33,962 bases of DNA, taken from contig CAMAQI010000004.1 of NCBI GenBank assembly GCA_945860255.1, positions 1 through 33,962 on the forward strand. Direction: 5' to 3'. A model generated the notes under the pieces. The model did not search any database and had not been told where the DNA came from. It saw nothing but the letters and a program-made list of their open reading frames with translations. Position numbers and translations under genes: made by a program. The DNA comes from Methylacidiphilum caldifontis. Its GTDB lineage: Bacteria > Verrucomicrobiota > Verrucomicrobiia > Methylacidiphilales > CAMAQI01. Positions 17,973 through 27,577 of the stretch are shown here, one piece after another (within the stretch, counting starts at the first letter, position 1; each line of letters opens with the position of its first letter).

Positions 17973-19457
17973 TTAGGCGGTTCTCTCCAATGTCAATCGC
18001 TCCATCAATCGATCAGCCTCCGGGTCACGCGGAATCTCTTCTGGGTTCATTGCAAAATCGGCTCGCGCCGGCCGAACTTTCCATCGCACTTCGCGAGAGG
18101 AGACCGCAGAAGGTCCATGATCAAATGCAAGGGTCGCCAGTAAATCAAGCATATCATCCTCAATATGAAGATGAAGCGTTTCTGTGGAAAGTTGATTTCC
18201 TTTTTCAGGAAGATGCTTTTCGATAAAACGAGCGGCTCGCTGAGGGGTCAAGATATTCAGATTTCTCCGTCGTATCTCCTCTTGCGCCTTAATCGCATCG
18301 CCTGTTTGAGTATTAAACGAGAGGGAAAGATCGATCGATCCTTTTTGTCGACGCGGCCGTGCGAGTGAGTCTTGTCCATAATAAAGCCTTACCCATGGAG
18401 AGAGCAGTGGCATCCCTAGCTCTGAAGCAAGTTCCGCAAAAGATTTTCCCTGATGCAACTCCGAGGCCTCTTCTAAATATGATTTCACCTGTTCCGGAAA
18501 TCGACTGCGCATCTCCGTCTGATATCGATATCGGGCAGCCGAAAGTCGGCTGAAATCGGACATCCGTCCATCGATCAGCCGTTGTTTGATCGGGATTCCC
18601 GCAAGTAGTCGATCAAGCTTTATAAACCATCGTTCAGACTCAATGTAAGCCAATTCATTTTCGATTTGATGATGCTTCGCCAGTCCCTCCGCAAGCCGTT
18701 GCTTCGCAAAAGGATCGTTCGCAGCCTCTTGCGTGATCGAACGTGCTTGCGTCAAGCGGGTGATCAATCCCCCTTCCTGAAGGGCATCATAACAGACCAT
18801 GTGCTCTCCCGCATGAAAATCGACGAGAAATCGCTGCAACGTCTCCTGAGCTGAATGACTAGCACGTTGAAGACCTTCTTGTTGAAGGATCAAAATCTCC
18901 ACTGCATGCATTTGCTCCTCCGCCTGTTGAGCGCGGGCAAGTAAATCTTTCACCGTTTGCCTCATCTCCTCAGGACCCAGCCGACTCGGATCAAGTGCCC
19001 TGTCACGAAGGAGATCATTACAGAGCGAACGAAGGGTCGTGGTGAAATCCTTCAACTCCGCAGGACGATCCTCCGCCAAATCTCGAAGCAAATGCAATAA
19101 TCTACGCAATCCCGGCGAGATCAATACATAGTGTTTATCAAGATCAATGCGACGCTCCTGAATCCAATGACTTTCAATCAATCGATTAAAAAAATGTCCC
19201 GCCCGTTGATAAAGATCTTTAAATCCCCCCCCTTCATCCTCTTCGAGTTGAAGATCAGGGTGTTCAAGAAGAACCTCGCGAATTAATGAACGGGCATCGG
19301 AATAATCGATCTGTCCCCCCTCATCCGATGCCTCCATCAGCCGTTCTGCACAATCCATATAAATCGCTGCGGAAGGACGACTCAACGGACGGAAAAAGCC
19401 CCCAGCAAGAAGAGGTGCCAGCCGTATTCCAAGGGAACGGTTATTCTGATCAGTCAT
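17973..19457 (-). CDS. jetA: Wadjet JetA (kleisin-like)
   Basis: 494 aa (FFRPLSRPSAAIYMDCAERLMEASDEGGQIDYSDARSLIREVL...), first gene of the A-B-C-D order, 21-nt gap to jetB. Confidence 0.8.
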   Translation of the reverse strand: MTDQNNRSLGIRLAPLLAGGFFRPLSRPSAAIYMDCAERLMEASDEGGQIDYSDARSLIREVLLEHPDLQLEEDEGGGFKDLYQRAGHFFNRLIESHWIQERRIDLDKHYVLISPGLRRLLHLLRDLAEDRPAELKDFTTTLRSLCNDLLRDRALDPSRLGPEEMRQTVKDLLARAQQAEEQMHAVEILILQQEGLQRASHSAQETLQRFLVDFHAGEHMVCYDALQEGGLITRLTQARSITQEAANDPFAKQRLAEGLAKHHQIENELAYIESERWFIKLDRLLAGIPIKQRLIDGRMSDFSRLSAARYRYQTEMRSRFPEQVKSYLEEASELHQGKSFAELASELGMPLLSPWVRLYYGQDSLARPRRQKGSIDLSLSFNTQTGDAIKAQEEIRRRNLNILTPQRAARFIEKHLPEKGNQLSTETLHLHIEDDMLDLLATLAFDHGPSAVSSREVRWKVRPARADFAMNPEEIPRDPEADRLMERLTLERTA

Positions 19458-19502
19458 TATTTCTGATAATCCTACTTTATACGAATGAACTCTCCAGCCT
19501 CC

Positions 19503-21047
19503 TCAACAGCCGACAAAATTGAGTTTTTTTCCTTCCACTTCAATCTGATTCCAATAAATCTTCTCCTCTGCACTCTTGCCGCTCTTTCGATCGAAGATCA
19601 CGACCCAGCCTTCTGGTTCTCCGACTCGATCAAGATAGCGCGCCAACTGTTCTTTGGCCTCTTCGCGGGTCTTCGGGCCGTAATAAAGTTTTACCTCGAC
19701 GGGATATCGCTTCCCCTCAAATTCCACAAGAAGATCTAAGCGTCCACTTCCTAAGGCGAATTCCCGCAAGATCGTCCCCCCGCCATTAATCACCCGTTGT
19801 AAAAAAGCCATCAAGATCAGATGGGGTGCCGCCTCCTTGTAATCGTAACGCTCCACCCACATCTCTGCATTCTCCTGCCAGAATTGTTGAAAACCACGCA
19901 AAAGCCGATTCATATCAAGTCCTGACTCGATCTTGTACCACGGAAATGAAGAGGATTCCATAAACCGCTGCGTGCTATAGGAAAGGGTTCGCAACATCAC
20001 CTCGGCATAGATCGGGTTCGCCGGAACTACTTTTTTCATCTCTTCTTTGATCAATCCTAGATCGAGGCAATAACGATAATCATCATCTGTAAATTCAAAA
20101 CCCTCCTCATCTCCCAAGATCACCGGCTCCATAATCCTCCGAACCCTCGGCTCTTTCAATCGCTCCAAAAGACTATCAATATGGGTATCCCGTCTCAAAA
20201 TAATATTCTGGATCGCCTCCTCCACCATCAGAACAGTCACTGGCTTGCTCATGTCAAATGCAAGAATCTCTTGAATTGCTTCCCTTGCGACGGCATTGAC
20301 TAACCACGGCTGGCCCCCAGTTCTCTCTTGGACTCGCTCGATGACTCCTGCCTCAAAACGTTGTCCTGTCTCTGTCGTATGCTGGGCATAGAGTCCTCGA
20401 ACCTCCTCTAATGTGAAATTACTTAATGTCAAGGACCGTGCCACAATATTAAAGGGACTCGCCGACCCCAAGGTCTCACGATCTGAGCGAATCTGTGATT
20501 GATAATCTCTGATATTGCGCATCCCCACCAAGGCCATCGCATGCGGAAAAGGGAGTTGCCCTCGGTTAATGTAACCGTTGCGGATCTGCGAAAGAAAACT
20601 CAGCATCAGATCATTCCGAAGACAGTCGACCTCATCCCAAAGAACGATCAACGGTTTAGTCGATTTCTTACAAAGAAAACTTAAGGCCTCTCGCAGATCA
20701 TTCAACGGTTGACCTGACGTAGGAATCGAGAGATCTGGAGGAAATCCCGGAACGATCTGACTCTGAATCTCTAGCTCGCGGATAATCCCAGGGATCCCCT
20801 CTTCAATACGTTGAACCATCCGCAGCTGTTCCAAAGAACAGTAGAGGGCGTGATAACGACCGCCTTCATTCAAAGCATCAGCCAATGATTTTAATAACGT
20901 CGTTTTTCCCGACTGGCGCGCGGCATGGAGAATGAAATAGGCCTCCTGATCGATCAACGGCAAGATGGCTCGACAGCGATCAATCGCCAAAAGCATATAA
21001 TGTTTATCAGAACGACAAGGCCCCATCGTGTTAAAAAAACGACTCAT
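19503..21047 (-). CDS. AAA ATPase with C-terminal PD-(D/E)xK nuclease-like domain, directly upstream of jetA
   Basis: P-loop LHAARQSGKTTLLKSL, Walker B PLIVLWDEVDCL, C-terminal LGSGRLDLLVEFEGKRYPVEVKLYYGPKTREEAKEQLARYL. Same strand, 45-nt gap to jetA. Confidence 0.8.
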   Translation of the reverse strand: MSRFFNTMGPCRSDKHYMLLAIDRCRAILPLIDQEAYFILHAARQSGKTTLLKSLADALNEGGRYHALYCSLEQLRMVQRIEEGIPGIIRELEIQSQIVPGFPPDLSIPTSGQPLNDLREALSFLCKKSTKPLIVLWDEVDCLRNDLMLSFLSQIRNGYINRGQLPFPHAMALVGMRNIRDYQSQIRSDRETLGSASPFNIVARSLTLSNFTLEEVRGLYAQHTTETGQRFEAGVIERVQERTGGQPWLVNAVAREAIQEILAFDMSKPVTVLMVEEAIQNIILRRDTHIDSLLERLKEPRVRRIMEPVILGDEEGFEFTDDDYRYCLDLGLIKEEMKKVVPANPIYAEVMLRTLSYSTQRFMESSSFPWYKIESGLDMNRLLRGFQQFWQENAEMWVERYDYKEAAPHLILMAFLQRVINGGGTILREFALGSGRLDLLVEFEGKRYPVEVKLYYGPKTREEAKEQLARYLDRVGEPEGWVVIFDRKSGKSAEEKIYWNQIEVEGKKLNFVGC

Positions 21048-21172
21048 ATTTAAATTATAACAAAACAAAAAGAGTTGAACAGTCGTTTACTGCTTCAAAT
21101 CTTCGATCTTTTTCTCTTCTCATTTTTGTTTCACAATGCTCCAGAATCAGAGAGAATACAAAAAGAAACCCT

Positions 21173-21982
21173 ATGGAAATTATCATTCTTCCGGATGCCA
21201 CGACAGGCGGTGCTTATGCGGCGCGCATGATTGAGAAACTTGTTCGAAACAAACCGAAGGCCGTGCTCGGACTGGCAACCGGGAGCACCCCGATTCCTGT
21301 CTATCAAAATTTGATTCAGAAACACCAAGAGGAGAACCTCGATTTTTCCCAAGTGACCACCTTCAATCTCGATGAATATCTCGGGCTTGATCCCTCACAT
21401 CCCGCCTCTTATCACTCTTTTATGCGAGAGCATCTTTTCTCAAAATTGAATATTCCACAGTCACAGATTCATATTCCGGATGGATTAGCTCCCGACATTG
21501 AGGCTCATTGTGCAGCCTATGAGGCGGCCATTGTTAAAGCCGGCGGGATCGATCTTCAACTGCTTGGGATTGGGGGTGAGGGACATATTGGATTCAATGA
21601 GCCCTCCTCCTCGTTGACTTCACGAACACGGGTCAAAACTTTGATTCCGCGGACCCGGGAGGATAATAAACGATTTTTTAAACCCGAAGAAGCGGTTCCC
21701 CATCATGTACTGACGATGGGAATCGGAACCATTATGGAGGCGCGAACGATTCTTTTGCTCGCTTTTGGAGATGGGAAAGCGGAGGCGATTGCCCGCTCCC
21801 TCGAGGGACCGCTCACTGCGCGAATACCAGCCTCCATTCTCCAAATGCATCCCAAGACCATCGTTCTCCTTGATGAGGGCTCCGCATCAAAACTCGAGAT
21901 GAAAGACTATTATCGTTATGTTTATGAACATAAAGAGACCACGCATTCCATTCATAGAGAAGAAAATGAGCTTTTATCGTAA
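21173..21982 (+). CDS. nagB: Glucosamine-6-phosphate deaminase
   Basis: KAVLGLATGSTPIPVYQNLI, VTTFNLDEYLGLDPSHPASYHSFM, IDLQLLGIGGEGHIGFNEPSSSLTSRTRVKTL. Confidence 0.95.
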   Translation: MEIIILPDATTGGAYAARMIEKLVRNKPKAVLGLATGSTPIPVYQNLIQKHQEENLDFSQVTTFNLDEYLGLDPSHPASYHSFMREHLFSKLNIPQSQIHIPDGLAPDIEAHCAAYEAAIVKAGGIDLQLLGIGGEGHIGFNEPSSSLTSRTRVKTLIPRTREDNKRFFKPEEAVPHHVLTMGIGTIMEARTILLLAFGDGKAEAIARSLEGPLTARIPASILQMHPKTIVLLDEGSASKLEMKDYYRYVYEHKETTHSIHREENELLS

Positions 21983-22006
21983 GAATTAAACCCTTATCAT
22001 AAGGTT

Positions 22007-22372
22007 ATGTCTTTTTCAAAAATCGACCTTTCAGAAATCTCTCTTCCATGTGTGGAAGGAGCTGAAAATATTTTGCAAAAGTGTGTTCAAGTTTTAGCTG
22101 ATGATTTTGAAGCAGACGAAGTCTGGCTCTATGGCTCTTGTACAAAAGGATGTTCTCATCCTGAAAGCGACCTCGATTTCATGGTCGTTCGCGAATTAAA
22201 AGATTTAAAAAGACCAAGCCTCGAAGCCCTGAAGCTCCTACGCCCCTACCACAACGAGATCGGAATTGATCTCTTTGTGATCACCCCTGAAATTTGGAGT
22301 AAACGTCAAAAAAATCCAAACGGCGTCTATGCCGATATCATTCATCGAGGAAAAAAACTTTATGCGAGGTGA
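22007..22372 (+). CDS. MNT-type minimal nucleotidyltransferase
   Basis: NTase signature VWLYGSCTKGCSHPESDLDFMVV plus downstream IGIDLFVITPE. Confidence 0.88.
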   Translation: MSFSKIDLSEISLPCVEGAENILQKCVQVLADDFEADEVWLYGSCTKGCSHPESDLDFMVVRELKDLKRPSLEALKLLRPYHNEIGIDLFVITPEIWSKRQKNPNGVYADIIHRGKKLYAR

Positions 22373-22751
22373 TCCCTCCGACCCTCATGTTTGGCTCGCA
22401 TACGCAATACGAGACTATCAATGGGCTAAACGAGATCTAGAACAGGATGAGCCTCTACGCGCAGTCATCTCTCTCCAACAGACTGCTGAAAAAATTCTCA
22501 AAGCAAAACTAGTCTCTCTCGGTTGGTCTCTTCAAAAGTCACACTCCCTTAGTCATCTTCTTTCCGAACTTCATAAACATAATATTGATCATGATTGGTT
22601 TCAATCTTGCGCGGAGGCCCTTTCATACGAGTATTTTGCGGAAAGATATCCTGGTGACTTTGATGAGCCTCCTTCACTAATGGAGGTTCGAGAGTTCGAA
22701 GTTCAAGTTTTAAAGCTCATTCATCTGCTCTTTCCTGATTCGTTACATTAA
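22362..22751 (+). CDS. HEPN-domain protein paired with MNT
   Basis: AYAIRDYQWAKRDLEQDEPLRAVISLQQTAEKILKAKLVSLGW...KSHSLSHLLSEL is a COG2250-like HEPN. ATG at 22362 overlaps the MNT 3' end. Confidence 0.85.
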   Translation: MRGDPSDPHVWLAYAIRDYQWAKRDLEQDEPLRAVISLQQTAEKILKAKLVSLGWSLQKSHSLSHLLSELHKHNIDHDWFQSCAEALSYEYFAERYPGDFDEPPSLMEVREFEVQVLKLIHLLFPDSLH

Positions 22752-22779
22752 TTTTATTCTGAATTAACCCTCTTTTTCT

Positions 22780-23643
22780 ATGAAACTCAATCATCCCAAC
22801 GCCTTTATTTATATTCCCTCTGGAGAGCCTGTCGCCACGGCACTCGCTCGGACGACCCATCTTTCGATTGGGGCCCATCCGGATGATCTTGAATTCATGT
22901 CCTTTCACGGGATCTCCGCCTGTTATGAAAGTTCCCATTCATTTTTTACCGGGGTTGTCGTGACCGATGGAGCCGGGAGCGTGAAGTCCGGTCCTTATAC
23001 CGGAATGAGCGCGACAGAGCTCATCAAAATCCGCGCCGAGGAACAAAAAAGAGCGGCCGGGATTGGAAAGTTTAATGCCTTGATCATGCTCCAATACGAA
23101 TCGTCTGATTTAAAATCGAGCGATCCGAGCGATCAACGTCCCTGGATTCAAGATCTCCTTTCCCTTTTGGCGTTGTCTCGGCCCAAGATCATTTACTCTC
23201 ATAATCCCTTTGATAAACATCCGACCCATCTGGCTGTGATTCTTCCTTTGATTCAGTTTCTTCAATCGCTTCCCCCCTCCCAAAAACCGGAAAAGCTTTA
23301 TGGCTGCGAAGTCTGGCGTGGGCTTGATTGGGTCTTGGAGGAGGATCGAATCTCGCTTCCCTTAAAAGAGCACGAAGCTCTTTCCGAATCCCTGAATCGT
23401 GTTTTTGTTTCGCAAATCGAGGCTGGAAAAAACTATGCTGAGGCGATCCGCGGACGACGCATTGCCAATGCCACTTTTACGAACCCTCATTCGACCGATC
23501 CTGCGCCACAACTTGAACTGGCACTCGATCTCACTTCGTTGATCCATCAAAAGCCGGATCAAATCCTCCCTCATTTGAAAACGATTCTCCATCGTTTCGA
23601 ATCGGAACTCTTAGGGAATATTCAGCAGCATCTCTCTTCGTAA
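22780..23643 (+). CDS. PIG-L/LmbE-family deacetylase
   Basis: HLSIGAHPDDLEFMSFHGI (AHPDD motif), PKIIYSHNPFDKHPTHLAV. Confidence 0.9.
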   Translation: MKLNHPNAFIYIPSGEPVATALARTTHLSIGAHPDDLEFMSFHGISACYESSHSFFTGVVVTDGAGSVKSGPYTGMSATELIKIRAEEQKRAAGIGKFNALIMLQYESSDLKSSDPSDQRPWIQDLLSLLALSRPKIIYSHNPFDKHPTHLAVILPLIQFLQSLPPSQKPEKLYGCEVWRGLDWVLEEDRISLPLKEHEALSESLNRVFVSQIEAGKNYAEAIRGRRIANATFTNPHSTDPAPQLELALDLTSLIHQKPDQILPHLKTILHRFESELLGNIQQHLSS

Positions 23644-23693
23644 CTTCCGATGCTTTCGTAGCAGATGAAAATCGCTCGAAGAGATTTTAGAAT

Positions 23694-23877
23694 TTGCCGC
23701 AAAAGAACGCAGAGAACACAAAATAAAAGGCAAAAGATTTTAAACCACTCATTCACACTAATAAACACTCATGTAAAGACATTCAAAACAGGGGATTCAC
23801 CTGCAGAATGAACGAAAAACAGACCCTTTTTTAAGTAACATCTTCTTTTTTGCGATCTCTGCGTTCTATTGTGGCAA
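23694..23877. repeat. MITE-like element with ~30-bp terminal inverted repeats
   Basis: Left arm TTGCCGCAAAAGAACGCAGAGAACACAAAA (23694-23723); reverse complement of the right arm is TTGCCACAATAGAACGCAGAGATCGCAAAA (to 23877). Confidence 0.75.
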
Positions 23878-23882
23878 AGCGA

Positions 23883-24530
23883 TTATTTTATTCGTGCGTT
23901 TGCGATATTTTTTGAAAAGATTTGAGCAAGCTCACTGAGTTTTTTCCAATCCTGATTTTGAAGGATCTCTTGACTTACAAGGGAGCTTCCAGCTCCTACC
24001 GCTTTGCATCCGGCACGAATGAAATCAGCGGCATTATGCTGATCGACCCCTCCGGTCGGAATCAGAGGAAGATGAGGAAGCGGGGCGAGAAGTCCTTTGA
24101 TGTATTTGATCCCTAAGGTTTCCGCAGGGAAAATCTTGATAAAATCGGAGCCCATTTCAAAGGCATTTTGCGCCTCGGTGGGGGAATAGGCCCCGGTACA
24201 AAGAGAGATTTTGTTTTGCTGACAGTAGGCAATGACCTGAGGACGAACCACGGGGGTGATGATATAGCAGGCCCCTGCATCCACCGATTGTTTGACTTGC
24301 TCTTCATTTAAAACACTTCCGATTCCGAGTAAAATTTTCCCCTGAAATTCCCGTGCAAGCTCTCCGAGAATTTGAAGCGCGCCTGGAGTGGTCAAGGTGA
24401 CTTCGATCGCCGTAATTCCATTTTCAATTAAAACTTCGGAGGCCTTCAGGAAATTTTCGGTAGAGTGAGATCGTAAGATCGCAATAACCCCTGATTGAAC
24501 AATTTTTTGATTAATTTCTGTCGTGGTCAT
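23883..24530 (-). CDS. kdgA: 2-dehydro-3-deoxyphosphogluconate aldolase (KDPG/KHG aldolase)
   Basis: SGVIAILRSHSTENFLKASEVLIENGITAIEVTLTTPGAL, GIGSVLNEEQVKQSVDAGACYIITPV, FIKIFPAE, PTGGVDQHNA. Confidence 0.93.
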   Translation of the reverse strand: MTTTEINQKIVQSGVIAILRSHSTENFLKASEVLIENGITAIEVTLTTPGALQILGELAREFQGKILLGIGSVLNEEQVKQSVDAGACYIITPVVRPQVIAYCQQNKISLCTGAYSPTEAQNAFEMGSDFIKIFPAETLGIKYIKGLLAPLPHLPLIPTGGVDQHNAADFIRAGCKAVGAGSSLVSQEILQNQDWKKLSELAQIFSKNIANARIK

Positions 24531-24579
24531 AAGAATGGTACTTTTTAGATCGAATTTAAATTCATTTTTTAGCGATTGG

Positions 24580-25647
24580 TTATCGTCGAATCCTGCCGTC
24601 ACGATTCCCCTTCATCAGCGAAAGGACCTCCTCGTGAGAGAAGAAAAGAAAATCGCCGTGGACGTAGTGAGCTAAGGCACTCGCTGCGGTCGCGTAGTCC
24701 AAACGTTCTTGAAAGGTAAAAGGGAGCTGTGTCGCCCGAAGATAGCCGGCGGCAAAGGCATCCCCGACTCCGACTCGATCGATGATGCTCTCGATTTCAT
24801 AGGGAGCCGATTGACCGGCAACCAACGGAGAGAGGCAGGCTTGAGACTGAGAGGCATCGAATCCAAAGGCTCCCCAGCGATTATGGCTCGCCGATAAACT
24901 CTCTCGGAGCGTAATCAAGACTCTTTGAATCTTCGGGTATTTTTGAAGCAGAAGCTTCGTTCCAAGTTGCGCCGCCGCCTCTGTCGGATCGTTACAATCG
25001 GGGAGATTCAAGTTCACCACATCATTGAGTTGACCTAAATTCGTGAGCACTTCATCCGCCCTTTCTAAAAAGGGGATCATCGTTTGTTGCGCGAGCGTTT
25101 TGACCTCCACCCCTGGCTTCCATTGCCAGAGCTTACTGCGAAAATTAAGATCGAGAATTACCGGAATTCCTCGTTTCTTGGCCTCTTGAACCGCCTTCAA
25201 ACTGATCGCGGCAGCCTGCTCTGAAACAGCGGGGGAGATCGCAGAGATCATGAACGATTCGGCATTTTCAAAAATAGCATCCCAGGAATAGTCGGATTCA
25301 GCGGCGAGCGAAAAGGTACTTCCCGCCCGATCATAAAGCACCTGTCCGGCACGAAGCCCTGCTCCGTGCTCTAAATAGTAGGTCCCGAGGCGGCCACTAG
25401 GAGCCAGCGTAATGGAATCGGTATCGACCCCCCAACCGCGTAGAAAACGGACCGCCGACTGCCCTAAGTCATGAGCCGGAAGGACGGTACTCAAACGGGC
25501 TTTTCCGCCAAGAGCCGCAATTCCGACCGCCATATTGCATTCTGCTCCGGCAAAGGTCGAGTAAAGGGGTCCCGGAAAGGTTTGAGAAAACCGATAAGGG
25601 TTTGGAACCTCCAGACGCAAGAGCATTTCACCAAAAGTCACGATCAT
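24580..25647 (-). CDS. kdgK: 2-keto-3-deoxygluconate kinase, PfkB family
   Basis: MIVTFGEMLLRLEVPN, FAGAECNMAVGIAALGG, IPVILDLNFRSKLW, DRVGVGDAFAAGYLRA. Confidence 0.92.
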   Translation of the reverse strand: MIVTFGEMLLRLEVPNPYRFSQTFPGPLYSTFAGAECNMAVGIAALGGKARLSTVLPAHDLGQSAVRFLRGWGVDTDSITLAPSGRLGTYYLEHGAGLRAGQVLYDRAGSTFSLAAESDYSWDAIFENAESFMISAISPAVSEQAAAISLKAVQEAKKRGIPVILDLNFRSKLWQWKPGVEVKTLAQQTMIPFLERADEVLTNLGQLNDVVNLNLPDCNDPTEAAAQLGTKLLLQKYPKIQRVLITLRESLSASHNRWGAFGFDASQSQACLSPLVAGQSAPYEIESIIDRVGVGDAFAAGYLRATQLPFTFQERLDYATAASALAHYVHGDFLFFSHEEVLSLMKGNRDGRIRR

Positions 25648-25795
25648 CCTCATGATCTAGCCGATGCGTAAAAAACAATCAATCTTCGATTGAGCCTCAA
25701 ATTCACTCTGTCGAAAATTGAGTCTGCTTTGAAAGATTATTTATACAGGGAATTCATGGAGCTTTCCTTATGATCAAATTACATTTTCATGAAAT

Positions 25796-26611
25796 TTAAA
25801 AAAATTTACTCTTCCACTGCGTTGGACTCACTCCCGTTTGTCGTCGAAACCACCGTGCAAAATAGTTTTGATCCGGAAAACCGAGCCCCTCTGCGACCTC
25901 TCGAATCGATTTCTCCTTTTTGAGCTCCAGCATGCTTAATTTTAAGAACTCTTGTCCCTCTAATGCTCCGAAGGTCAACCCTGCATGCCGTTTCAATAGC
26001 CGATTAAAATAATCTTTCTGAAAACCGATGATTTTTGCGACCTCCCCTAATGTGTAATGACCAAATCCTTGGGATCGTATCAATTGACGCGTTCTTCTTA
26101 AAAACGAATGTTCGTTGTTTGCTGGTTTCGCTGGAGAGTTCGATTGGAAACAGAGCAGTTCATAAAGAATATCGAGCGCCAATGCAGGAAGCTTAATCCA
26201 CTCGTAGGAAAATTGCTGCTGCTGATGGCGTGAAAGCTCGGCAAGCAAAGATTTGACTCTTCTTAACTGATCGGCCGGAAGAGTCTGATTTTGAAGCAGG
26301 AGCGGCGATTTCTTGCTGATCTCAATATCGATAATCAAGCAAAGCGGTCGTCGCTTTCCTAACTCCCGAAATGAGTGCGAGGTATTCCGGGGAATATAAA
26401 AGAGGGTGCCCGAACGAATCGGATAGGTCTCTTCCTCAATCCGCTGATGACCTCCTCCTTCTAAATAGAGCAGCAATTGTGCATAATGATGAAGATGGGA
26501 TCTGAAAATCTTAGCCTCGGGAAGATGACGATGGATTCGAAGTTGATAGATCCGCGCCCCAGGAATCACAAGGCCCAGTTTTTGAATGATCAGGGGTCGT
26601 ATCGTTTTCAT
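25796..26611 (-). CDS. AraC-family transcriptional regulator
   Basis: N-terminal cupin (HLHHYAQLLLYLEGGG), C-terminal double HTH (IREVAEGLGFPDQNYFARWFRRQTGVSPTQWKSK). Confidence 0.93.
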   Translation of the reverse strand: MKTIRPLIIQKLGLVIPGARIYQLRIHRHLPEAKIFRSHLHHYAQLLLYLEGGGHQRIEEETYPIRSGTLFYIPRNTSHSFRELGKRRPLCLIIDIEISKKSPLLLQNQTLPADQLRRVKSLLAELSRHQQQQFSYEWIKLPALALDILYELLCFQSNSPAKPANNEHSFLRRTRQLIRSQGFGHYTLGEVAKIIGFQKDYFNRLLKRHAGLTFGALEGQEFLKLSMLELKKEKSIREVAEGLGFPDQNYFARWFRRQTGVSPTQWKSKFF

Positions 26612-26717
26612 CGGATTCTTACCTTAGGGCGCTATCCTCGGTTCTTTATTTTCCTTCAAACGGGAAGGAGGCAAAAAGAACCTTAACCGATAAACGGATC
26701 CCATCAACTTAAATAAG

Positions 26718-26745
26718 AGCGATAAATGTTTATAATAAGCGATAA
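26718..26745. promoter_or_regulatory. Direct repeat AGCGATAA x2, 20-nt period, in the araC/SDR divergent intergenic region
   Basis: agcgataa at 26718-26725 and 26738-26745, with related AT-rich flanks (aataag-agcgataaat / taataagcgataat). Confidence 0.4.
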
Positions 26746-26785
26746 TAGGCTAACGCATCCCCCTTGTTTCTCTTATTGTTTTTAA

Positions 26786-27577
26786 ATGAATTCACCCGCA
26801 TCGGTACTTGTCACTGGTTCCAGTAGAGGTTTAGGAAAAGGGGTCGCGCTCCAATTGGCGACTGCCGGTTATTCGGTCGGAATCCATTACGGAAGCAACG
26901 TCGGAGCCGCACAACAAACCGCTGCTGAGTGCCAAGCTCTCGCTCTTTCACCAGAACAACGATTTCCCCTCTTCCAAGCGGATCTTTCAAAATCTCAAGA
27001 CCGATATACATTAATTCAATCGGCCTTCGATCAACTCGACGGACTTGATGCCCTGGTTAATAACGCCGGCATGGCCCCCAGAGTCCGAGCTGATTTGCTC
27101 GAGATGGGTGAAGAAAGTTACGAAGAATTAATGCAGGTTAATTTAAAGGGCCCCCTCTTTCTTTCTCAACAAGCCTCGAAACGATGGGTGGAGGAAAAAA
27201 AGCTCTCGAGACTCTCGACAGGCTTCAAACTCATTTTCGTCACCTCCATCTCCTCTTACACCGCCTCAGTGAACCGTGGAGAATATTGTATCTCAAAAGC
27301 CGGCCTCTCTATGGTCAGTCAACTTTTTGCCACTCGTCTTGCCGCTGAAGGGATCCAGGTCGTTGAAATTCGTCCTGGAATCATGCAGACCGATATGACC
27401 TCTGGAGTCAAAGAAAAATACGACAAACTGATTGAAGAAGGTCTCGTCCCTCAAAAAAGGTGGGGAAAACCGGAGGATATCGCTTTGGCGGTCAAAGCGA
27501 TTCTTCAAGGAGCCTTTCCTTTTTCAACAGGCGATGTTCTCAATGTCGATGGCGGCTTCCACCTTCAACGTCTTTAA
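26786..27577 (+). CDS. Short-chain dehydrogenase/reductase (SDR)
   Basis: VLVTGSSRGLGKGVALQLA, LDALVNNAGMAPR, YCISKAGLSM, NVDGGFHLQ. Confidence 0.93.
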   Translation: MNSPASVLVTGSSRGLGKGVALQLATAGYSVGIHYGSNVGAAQQTAAECQALALSPEQRFPLFQADLSKSQDRYTLIQSAFDQLDGLDALVNNAGMAPRVRADLLEMGEESYEELMQVNLKGPLFLSQQASKRWVEEKKLSRLSTGFKLIFVTSISSYTASVNRGEYCISKAGLSMVSQLFATRLAAEGIQVVEIRPGIMQTDMTSGVKEKYDKLIEEGLVPQKRWGKPEDIALAVKAILQGAFPFSTGDVLNVDGGFHLQRL

